Source: Heliocidaris tuberculata
Lineage: Eukaryota; Echinodermata; Echinoidea; Camarodonta; Echinometridae
Direction: 5' to 3'
DNA: 64,000 bases
NCBI GenBank assembly: GCA_025618425.1
Contig: CM046835.1
Coordinates: 15,201,200-15,265,199 of the forward strand
This document shows positions 58,201 to 64,000 of this stretch, piece by piece (position 1 is the stretch's first letter; each line of letters starts with the position of its first letter). A program made the translations under genes and the position numbers. The notes under the pieces are model-generated. The model was not told the DNA's origin, did no database searches, and saw only the letters and a list, made by a program, of their open reading frames with translations.

Positions 58201-61187
58201 TGTTTGTCATGGCGTTTAGGTGTATCCCAGAGACGATTGGTCAACTCTTTGTAGGGGGTCAACAATTACCCTTCACCCAAATGAAGGTCAGTTTTATATA
58301 ACATTTTCAAATCTGTCATTCTGTATCCTTCCATTATGTTGTGCCTAGATTGAGTAAATTTGCTCAAATATGAAAAGTCAAGTTCTGAGATATATCTTTA
58401 TAGTGTGAATTTGGACCTCTGTCACTGCTTGGGTGATGTATATTTCAGTTGAGGTTACACCCTTTAATTTTTTTGTCCTATGCAATTAAGTGGTACTTTC
58501 AAAGAGTGGAAGTAGATAAATGGGGTGATTTTATGCTTGGTGTTGGTGTTCGGTGTTGGTGTTTAGAGACAAAAAATTTTGACTAAAAACAAGCTCGAAC
58601 ACTGTTGTTCAGATTAAGGAGTTGATACTGATATCCTAACTCAGCGGATTAATGGGGTAACCTCGCTAGACATAAGGACCGCTATCCATAACTTGTGACT
58701 AAATGAATAGCGGTCCTTCTAAATAGAAACCAAACCATAGACAAATTACCTTGCTATTCATAAGGACGTCCATTCATAAAGACCACTATTCATAAAGACC
58801 ACTATTCATAATTATTCATAAGGACTGCTATTCATAACGCATGTTAAATGAATAGTGGTTTTCTATGAATAGCGGTCCCTATGAATAACGAGCAGACGTG
58901 GAATTAATAGCTTTACTGCAGTGAAGTCAGCACCATTCTGAGGAAGAAAAAATATTTAGTTTTTAACTGTAGAATTATTAGTCCAGATTATTGTAAAATT
59001 ACATGAGTAGTCCAGTAATTTTAAAAGTAATCCTTATTTGATCTAAAGTGCGGGAAGAACTTTCACAGAAATTGTTAGATTTAACTACGCTTGAAGTTTT
59101 CACTTGCAGCGGAAAATACTGCGGTAGCTCTTGCAGCTAGACGTTCATACATGGCAGACAGCCCAGTTTCGCACATCATCTCAGAATTAGCTGCTAAGTT
59201 TCATGACTTTTGTATCCAACCTGACAAATAATATGGATTCGCTGGGTATTTTGCAATGGAAAAGTTAATGTTATATTTATAAAATCTATCTAAAAAGAAA
59301 ATCCTCCAGTCCCATTAAAAAGCAACAGTAGTTCTGTCCCGAGTGATTTAAGTGTACATCAAATGTTAGACCAAAAGTTATATGAATATTCTTTATTATA
59401 ATACCTGTGAAATTACACTTCAAAAGACTCCTACTGACTCTATTTCTCAGGACTAATCGCCAAAATTTTCCATAGCTAGCAAAACCAACACCAGTACCAA
59501 CACCAATGCCGCACGTGAAATAAAAATTTCTCAATCCTTTAAGTTCTAGTGTTAACGAATGGAAATTTGTACATGAAATAAACATCGGGCGCCAAAGCAT
59601 GGTTTAGCAGATGACATTTAACTAAAACAAAACATCAGCTACCAGAACTACATATAAAAAACCAGAGGTGAACACCTATATGTAACACCGACAGATTTCT
59701 CTCTTATTTTCATGTTAGGTGTTAGATTATGATTTCACAGCAAAATAAACACTAACACCAACACTGAGCGTGAAATCACCCATTTTATAGGAAGCTGAAT
59801 TCTCAACATATTCTGAAATAGTAATACTCCTACACTCCTGTATCACAAAAAACTTTTCATTCACTTTTATGACAATACTGGAACTCCACATTAAACTGTT
59901 TTTTAATAATCTTTGAACAATCCACTGTCTATTAGTATATTATATGTTTGGTACATTTCAGTTTCAAACATCCTATGAAAACCATGTAACACATGTTTCC
60001 TTGAGAACAGATCAACAAGGAATTGAAGCAGTATGACAACAAGATCATCGAGTGCGCCTTCGACAAAAAGAAAGGCTGGGTGTTTATGAGGGAGAGGACA
60101 GACAAGAGCTTCCCGAACGGCTACAAAACAGCTGTGGGTAGGTTACAGTATAAGCCAGGATATCATTTCAATGAATGTGACTATAATGGGACATATTTAT
60201 GTACGAAACAATGAATTGTCCATATATATATACTATGGTTACTTAAAGTGTACCAATCAACTGAAAAAATAATTTGTGTATAGCTAGAAAGTTCAAAATC
60301 AACCTCAAAGAACTTTGTCTGGTATTTTGTAGGTCAACAGTTAATGAGTATGAAGGAAATAAAGGATAACATGAAAATGCTCGTGTGGAACCAAACTCCG
60401 AGTTTGGTTCTACGCGAGCCTTTATCTTGGCGAGTGCGTACGGGTGCGTCGAGTAGTCTACTCACAAGTCGCTTTTACGCTTTTATAGAGAGTGTAATTA
60501 TATCTCTTTATAGAATTAATATTTGAAGCCCATATTTTGAATATAGTATAACGACATGAAACCTCTAACATACCGAGCAAAATCATTTTTGGTGATTGGT
60601 ACCTGTCAAGGTCTTGGGCATAAAAATTCCTCCTTTTTAAGTGTTTCAATTGTCATATCTACTTTACTCTATTCTCGAAGCAATATCTAAGTTCAGGATA
60701 AAGACAGAAAACTAAGTTGTTATTAAATGTTGCATATGTCTATCTTAAAACAAGATGTGATTATTTCAAGGACGACATATGTCTATCTTAAAACAAGATG
60801 TGATTATTTCAAGGACGAGTTTCCTTGACTAAGTGAGTCTTAAAAGTGTCTTCAAGAACCATATCTGATTAAAGAGAGAGGGTGGTGGCTCGAATGCAGA
60901 GACTGCACTAACACGTGATCGTTGTGTTGTCTTTTTCATACTCAGCTGTGTGTCACAGTATCCAGAACCCAGTCACCAAGGAATTCTTGATGGACTTCAT
61001 CGATAAGGAAGCCATCAAACCCTCCAGCAACAAACGTCCTGCAGACAACAGTGGCAGCAGTAGTAGTCCCCGACCCCCTGCCAAGCAGCAGAGAACAGAC
61101 AGCCACCCTCCTTCCTCCCGGGCCAGTGGACCAGGCAGGCCGTCAAGCTCTCTCATGCCGCCTCCTCCGGCTCCACTTCATCACTAA
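43231..61187 (+). CDS. RNGTT: mRNA capping enzyme (RNA 5'-triphosphatase / guanylyltransferase), 15 coding exons
   Basis: It removes the gamma phosphate of nascent pre-mRNA 5' ends and transfers GMP from GTP to form the cap, in the nucleus on RNA polymerase II transcripts. The spliced frame gives 611 residues (human about 597). Residues 1-192 form the cysteine-phosphatase-like triphosphatase, with [10 protein letters not shown] and nucleophile Cys123. Residues 192-222 are a Gly/Ser/Asp linker. The guanylyltransferase follows, with Lys283 in WKADG (motif I), DGEMIID at 329-335, [10 protein letters not shown] (motif IV) at 421-430, LKWKPP (motif V) at 444-449 and RTDKSFPN (OB-fold motif VI) at 518-525. 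The tail (about 545-611) is Ser/Pro-rich, ending PPPPAPLHH. All introns are GT-AG and join in frame. The start at 43231 matches the family length; an ATG at 43192 would add 13 residues. Confidence 0.96.
43733..43946 (+). CDS. RNGTT: RNGTT coding exon 2
   Basis: Residues 19-90, the front half of the triphosphatase domain, with [10 protein letters not shown] and DLTNTSRFY, which are strongly conserved in the family. Acceptor CAG, donor GTCAGT, ending two bases into a Gly codon. Confidence 0.96.
44328..44492 (+). CDS. RNGTT: RNGTT coding exon 3 (triphosphatase active site)
   Basis: Residues 90-145. It contains the phosphate-binding loop [11 protein letters not shown], with Cys123 as predicted nucleophile and Arg129 contacting phosphate. 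Donor GTGGGT. Confidence 0.97.
45090..46030. repeat. ~160-bp tandem array with AGGTCA half-sites, in RNGTT intron 3
   Basis: Units begin at about 45090, 45253, 45412, 45573 and 45729, with two more decayed units to about 46030. Each has (T)CAAGAAC, then TATGAACTTCAAACTTGG, then TGATTAGATTTTGGG, then several (A)GGTCA words such as AGGTCAAAGGTCGAAGGTCA. The earlier units are best conserved. AGGTCA is the nuclear-receptor half-site; whether these sites bind anything is unknown. Confidence 0.85.
46114..46253 (+). CDS. RNGTT: RNGTT coding exon 4
   Basis: Residues 145-192, the end of the triphosphatase domain: [15 protein letters not shown] stretch (here [16 protein letters not shown]), then [10 protein letters not shown]. 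Donor GTGAGT. Confidence 0.97.
46947..47038 (+). CDS. RNGTT: RNGTT coding exon 5 (linker)
   Basis: Residues 192-222, a low-complexity acidic and Gly/Ser/Gln linker between the two catalytic domains. It is poorly conserved in sequence but preserves frame and has clean splice sites (CAG, GTGAGT). Confidence 0.9.
47833..47927 (+). CDS. RNGTT: RNGTT coding exon 6
   Basis: Residues 223-254, the start of the guanylyltransferase domain ([13 protein letters not shown]). Acceptor CAG, donor GTAAGA. An overlapping poly-C patch lies just upstream in the intron. Confidence 0.92.
48836..48937 (+). CDS. RNGTT: RNGTT coding exon 7 (GMP-accepting lysine)
   Basis: Residues 254-288 with [10 protein letters not shown] and VSWKADGIR; Lys283 of KADG is the predicted covalent GMP acceptor (motif I). 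Donor GTAAAA. Confidence 0.97.
49105..49231 (+). CDS. RNGTT: RNGTT coding exon 8
   Basis: Residues 288-330: [18 protein letters not shown] (nucleotidyltransferase motif III region) through TLVDG. Donor GTGAGT. Confidence 0.97.
49966..50037 (+). CDS. RNGTT: RNGTT coding exon 9
   Basis: Residues 331-354: EMIIDTVDG (completing DGEMIID) and [11 protein letters not shown]. Phase 0 at both ends. Confidence 0.96.
50384..50548 (+). CDS. RNGTT: RNGTT coding exon 10
   Basis: Residues 355-409: [20 protein letters not shown] through [13 protein letters not shown]. Phase 0. It is followed by the 6.2-kb repeat-filled intron 10. Confidence 0.96.
50930..51095 (+). mobile_element. 5'-truncated SINE body
   Basis: AAATGGGTACCTGGCAGGAAT is nearly the same as a word in the body of the SINE at 23905-24120, and the copy ends in an ATTATCATTATT-like tail. 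It lies in RNGTT intron 10. A short ATT tract precedes it (about 50857-50877). Confidence 0.65.
51183..51538 (+). mobile_element. tRNA-derived SINE with TTA tail
   Basis: The head has TGTAGTCAAGTGGTTTGAAC (A box) and GTGGGTTCAAACCCCAG (B box and T-arm) about 53 bases apart, as in a tRNA with a long variable arm. A 270-bp body and a TTATTATTA tail follow. It lies in RNGTT intron 10 in the gene's orientation, directly before the composite repeat. Confidence 0.8.
52551..53240. repeat. Direct duplication of about 210 bp, 477 bp apart
   Basis: TTTCCCTATTTACGTGTTAT at 52551 recurs at 53028, and the similarity runs for about 210 bp (ATGGCTTTGTTCTTTGAGCA, GAGACTATGGGCTATCGTAA, CAGATGCCGGGATCATGCT). 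It is near-identical, implying a recent duplication. Confidence 0.88.
52812..52890 (+). repeat. tRNA-like segment (pseudo-tRNA or SINE head)
   Basis: TTTGGTCTAGTGGTCATAGC is A-box-like and CCCAGGTTCGACTCTAGG is a B box with a nearly paired T-arm. The acceptor arms do not pair, so this is not a working tRNA gene. It lies between the two copies of the direct duplication. Confidence 0.65.
53279..53580. repeat. Pyrimidine-rich (CT)n tract
   Basis: A C run followed by about 300 bp of CT/TCTC repeats with TGTCTGTCTC interruptions. Three overlapping Ser/Leu/Phe-rich reading frames are by-products. Confidence 0.9.
53577..54640. repeat. 335-bp tandem units with (TCA)n interiors
   Basis: TCTCTTTCACCTCCCCTTTT starts units at about 53581, 53918 and 54252. 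Each continues through TTTTTCACACGCTTTAT and TAGGTAGTAGAGCCTAGG to a variable TCA/ATC microsatellite. A fourth partial unit without the left part lies at about 56143-56210 (GGCGCTATTCCACTTAAATA). Confidence 0.88.
55378..55653 (-). CDS. Short unknown reading frame inside the intron 10 repeat
   Basis: This 91-codon minus-strand frame has an internal ATG in good context (ATCAAAATGTCG) at about 55614. Its composition is protein-like: [20 protein letters not shown] near the start, then acidic and basic segments, ending ITIDIDIQ. The alternating hydrophobic pattern could suit a small beta-barrel, but I do not recognise it. It could be a mobile-element protein remnant, or a chance frame. Confidence 0.3.
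   Translation of the reverse strand: MCSFVHQQQGGIKMSRIIKMVLVGKIVLKSSKGGRQFMQGKIGVEGCEEELFDIYVNDLNRQQGEVLRRLEGVEVGTTFGAKNITIDIDIQ
56373..56570. repeat. Trinucleotide tract TTA to TAG/TCG to TTG-TAG
   Basis: A 200-bp run of trinucleotides changes composition from TTA to GTA, GTC and then alternating GTT/GTA. It directly follows the composite repeat's right edge. The Thr- or Tyr/Asp-repeat frames on the minus strand are artefacts. Confidence 0.93.
56726..56797 (+). CDS. RNGTT: RNGTT coding exon 11 (motif IV)
   Basis: Residues 410-433: [20 protein letters not shown], with DGLIF as nucleotidyltransferase motif IV. Phase 0, donor GTAAGT. Confidence 0.96.
57071..57171 (+). CDS. RNGTT: RNGTT coding exon 12 (motif V)
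   Basis: Residues 434-467: [20 protein letters not shown]; Lys445 and Lys447 of LKWK are motif V. Donor GTAAGT. Confidence 0.97.
57530..57718 (-). mobile_element. Non-LTR retrotransposon 3' terminal fragment
   Basis: Read on the minus strand it ends GGAAAATAAATGAACTGAAC with repeated CTGAA units, much like the GGAAAATAAATGAATGAATG end of the 1.1-2.2 kb element. Only 3' untranslated sequence is present. It abuts the MITE at 57720 in RNGTT intron 12. Confidence 0.65.
57720..58078. mobile_element. GTACCAATCA MITE, copy 1 (RNGTT intron 12)
   Basis: The left GTACCAAACACCTAAAAAAA and the right GGTGATTGGTACCCTTTAA form an inverted pair. It is collinear with copy 2 (shared AATCAACCTCAAAG-type, ATATCTCTTTATAGAATTAA and ACATAC(A/C)GAGCAAAAT words). 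The right TTAA suggests a TTAA-targeting element. Confidence 0.8.
58220..58286 (+). CDS. RNGTT: RNGTT coding exon 13
   Basis: Residues 467-489: [19 protein letters not shown], the start of the OB-fold. Donor GTCAGT. Confidence 0.94.
58523..59781. mobile_element. DNA element with GGGTGATTT inverted ends (RNGTT intron 13)
   Basis: The left GGGTGATTTTATGCTTGG and the right end inverted GGGTGATTTCACGCTCAG continue into shared GTGTTGGTGTT. An inner block at 58660-58900 repeats ATTCATAAGGAC and its reverse complement many times. A 104-codon minus-strand frame at 59286-59600 has no recognised family. No target duplication is found. Confidence 0.65.
60011..60137 (+). CDS. RNGTT: RNGTT coding exon 14 (motif VI)
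   Basis: Residues 490-532: [15 protein letters not shown] and [13 protein letters not shown], the OB-fold with motif VI. Donor GTAGGT after one base of an Ala codon. Confidence 0.97.
60243..60603. mobile_element. GTACCAATCA MITE, copy 2 (RNGTT intron 14)
   Basis: It starts TTAAAGTGTACCAATCAACT and ends TTTTTGGTGATTGGTACC. It is collinear with copy 1. A small palindrome, GGAACCAAACTCCGAGTTTG, lies at about 60388 in copy 2 only. Confidence 0.8.
60946..61187 (+). CDS. RNGTT: RNGTT coding exon 15 and stop
   Basis: Residues 532-611: [20 protein letters not shown], then a Ser/Pro/Lys-rich tail with RPPAKQQR (possible nuclear localisation) ending [10 protein letters not shown] and TAA at 61185. 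Confidence 0.96.
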
Positions 61188-62600
61188 GAGTGGGAACGTG
61201 TCTGTCTTTTAGAGAGAGAATGGACTCAATTTAATTAGTGAGGCTGGTTGATTCATTGGTGGTAACGAGCCATGAGTCGTTTGCCCAACCTCACTATGGA
61301 CCATATGATTTGCCAAGCCTTCAAGCTTGCTCATTCTTCATTCCCATGTTGTCCTACTTCATCAGAGAGAAAGACAGAGATAGAGGGAGAGAGGGAAAGA
61401 GAGAGAGAGAAAGAGAGAGAGAGTAAATGTGTTTACAGTTTGATGGAATGGACTAGAAGTCACTAGATTTATAGTGAGACTGGTATACTGTTGAAACCAA
61501 CCAGGAAATTTTAGTCCAGCCTTGTAAAAGATTTACCAATTCCCTATGTGGAATGTTGCTGTGACATTGATTCTTTCAACTTGAAATGCCTGTGCCTAAA
61601 GCAGAAGGAATTTATGCTGTCCTCTGTCTTTTACTCCTTTTTCAGGAGGAGAGAGTAGCGGTGGTGACTAGATTGCTTTGAGTGGTTTGTTGAAATCTGT
61701 CGACAAGATTTCCCTTTGAAATACATCTATGCTAATACTAAATAGAACCTTACTTGTAAATTATCAAGCATAGATTCCTTTTTATTATTGAACGATTTCT
61801 TGATGAAGCCAATTATTATTGACATAACATACAAACATTGTAATCTTGTTATCTTGAAAGTCCAAGTATTCCAGATTGAAAAATGTTGGCTGTGATTTGA
61901 TTTGTACCCTCATAGATGTATCCGAAACCAGGAAAATAGCGAATCTTTGTGTTTATGTGTCCCACTGACGACTACCTTTTATTCTGTAGGTATTTTCATT
62001 AGAATATTCTTTTATTCTTAATATTAGACATGATAAAAGGAGATGAAGCTGGGCTTTGTCAGGATTTACATAATTAAGCATGTATCTTCATAGCAGTCAA
62101 TACTTGCAATATATAGACTCAAGCCTTCTTGGTTCGGGAGGTGCTGAAACTTTCTTCCCAGGTTTTCCCATGGCCATGAAATATTTCATACCTTTCATAC
62201 CAATATGCTCTCGTCACCTCAGATATAACATCAAGGTTATCTTCAATTCTGATAATGAATATGCACTTTACGATAAACTGTTTGAAATTCAATCATAATC
62301 CTCATTCATTGTGGGGATGTGGAAAACAGCAAAGTCTTTGAAAAACCACACACTGCTAGTTACAACATTAAATAATGATAATAATATTGAGCATTTCTGT
62401 AGCACCTTTTTAAATTCAGATACAGAAATAACACCACCAGGGACATGCACATAATGTTCTCACCTATCTTTGCTTATTACCCAGTTTTTATAAATTATTT
62501 GTACATTGATTTGTCACTTGCAAAAATTTGATGAGAATTCCGTTGGTTTTTTTAGAGCAATATATATTTTTTATTACTGTACATGTAATTCCAGATTAAA
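61188..62600 (+). other. RNGTT 3' untranslated region and flank (end not fixed)
   Basis: Non-coding DNA after the stop, with a GA-rich tract at about 61370-61424. An ATTAAA at 62595-62600 is one candidate polyadenylation signal, but no clear canonical AATAAA site was found before it, so the transcript end is uncertain. Confidence 0.4.
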
Positions 62601-63434
62601 CTTACATGTACCTTTATGCCTTTTCTAATATACATTGCACTCCCAAGAGCATGCATCTCTAGAATTATTTGCAAGGCCTTATTGTCTTATTTATTGTGCA
62701 ATACTGTAGATTGTTGAAATTTCTTCGATGCAGTGCATATCATTGATATAAATATATATCTACATGTATGTGCATTAAGTTAATCAGAATTTTCTAGCAT
62801 TAGACTGGTTGTGTAGCTTTTCTTGTAACACCCAATTTGGTTTTTTCCAAGATTTGGACACAACTGCAAGATGGAAAAATGCATGTGTTTGAAAAGGGTG
62901 AATATGGTTAGGTGCTGCCCCTTTTAGGGTCATGGCTGTGGGTGCATAAATACTTACAAATATATGTAGACTACATCCATGCTACACTACACATCAGGCT
63001 GGGAAACAGCAAGAAAAAACATATAATTTTCATTTCTGTTCATATTGAGAAAGGGAAGGAAGTGTACATCTGAGAAAGAGTTGGAATGATCATTTAAGAT
63101 ATCTTGAGTTGTGGTAAATAGAATGCAAAAATACAATGTATAAGACGTTTCTGTACTTTTGACTAAGTATTCAATCATGAGATGCCTGTGGACCATACAA
63201 AGTTGCGTGGTTGTATGCAGAAAGGTATCTTTACAAATACAGATATTATGCAAATACTGGTATGGGCCAAAGTACATATCATTTGCCGAGAGCCAGAAGG
63301 GTGTGAAATCTGATCGATTAAGAGTTGTCTAGATTTCCTTATTCTAGTACAGTGGGAACTCACTATAATGAGGGACCTGGGACCATTAAATTACCTTGTT
63401 ATATCGTGGTTAAAAAAACCCAGAACAACATAAA

Positions 63435-63609
63435 GGCCAGAATTCACAAAAGAGGTTTATCTAACCCATGGTTTAAACCTCCATAAGCGTAGTACGTGCA
63501 TGTCCTCGTGTCCAATGCGCTTTAATATGCTTATTGCAGTCCACGGCGGAGGTTTAAACAAAGGTTTAGACCATGGGTTAAGAATAAACCTCTTTTGTGA
63601 ATTTGTGCC
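63435..63609. mobile_element. Palindromic MITE with GGCCAGAATTCACAAAAGAG ends
   Basis: The left GGCCAGAATTCACAAAAGAG and the right end inverted GGCACAAATTCACAAAAGAG continue into GGTTTAT and CCATGGTTTAAACC-like arms. It is 175 bp and self-complementary. It lies downstream of the capping gene; the rest of 62600-64000 shows no gene. Confidence 0.75.
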
Positions 63610-64000
63610 AAAGACATGGGACCAGCAAAATTACCTTGTTATATCAGAGCTCTTTATACCAAGTTTCCAAAGTAATGTATGCTTCTAAATTACATGTAGC
63701 TGTTATTAAACTTCTATTTCTAATTGGCAGCTGGATCATTCATCATTTATATTAAGTTTCAATCTTCAGTGTATATGTAGAGGCTATTTGAATTCAATTA
63801 TGCCAAAAACAGAGCAAATGGAATTCAACAAACTTTATGCATGTCTTATAATTTTCACAAATCTATGCACAAATGAAACTACAAAGTTTTCATCTTCATT
63901 AATTTTTAGTTTTGAGTAGTTTGAAAGGGCAGTTGCCATGTAAATGTTTAATAGTAAATGTATATTAATAATTGATTTTGAGGCCAAACTTCAATTTATA

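Overview
This window looks like animal (metazoan) nuclear DNA, most likely from a marine deuterostome invertebrate such as a sea urchin. It is AT-rich and packed with transposon remnants, trinucleotide microsatellites, tRNA-derived SINEs and long G or C homopolymers. The echinoderm assignment is an inference from overall texture; only a database comparison would fix the species.

The one clear host gene is on the + strand from about 43.2 kb to past 61.2 kb. It encodes the mRNA capping enzyme (RNGTT family: RNA 5'-triphosphatase plus guanylyltransferase). I resolved 15 coding exons with GT-AG introns that keep one reading frame and give a predicted protein of 611 residues. Catalytic Cys123 (HC-x5-RTG loop) and Lys283 (KADG) are both present, as are the downstream nucleotidyltransferase motifs. 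Both catalytic activities act on nascent RNA polymerase II transcripts in the nucleus.

The left 43 kb contains no host gene I can support. It is a stratified deposit of mobile elements: (i) truncated non-LTR retrotransposons at 1.1-2.2, 29.2-30.8 and 32.3-35.1 kb, the last with an internal deletion in its reverse transcriptase; (ii) DNA transposon derivatives whose termini and target-site duplications can be read directly. Two have 8-bp duplications (hAT-like: 9638-11485, 16463-17922) and three have 9-bp duplications with long inverted arms or hairpin termini (Mutator-like: 4444-5773, 16735-17040, 36845-37651). Several MITE families sit at TTAA sites; (iii) tRNA-derived SINEs, one of which directly abuts an expanded AAT tract.

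The most striking structure is a 'Russian doll' at 9494-14606. A roughly 420-bp TTAA MITE, present intact at 18423-18842 and 41335-41749, is split into three pieces by two insertions, and each insertion carries a further element. A second nest at 36.5-40.4 kb is a very large foldback whose left arm was invaded by a smaller foldback; the opposite arm preserves the empty site.

The introns of the capping gene carry their own repeats: an approximately 160-bp tandem array rich in AGGTCA half-sites (intron 3), a 4.8-kb hairpin-ended composite repeat with a tRNA-like segment (intron 10), two copies of one MITE family (introns 12 and 14), and a long-terminal-repeat-bearing DNA element (intron 13).
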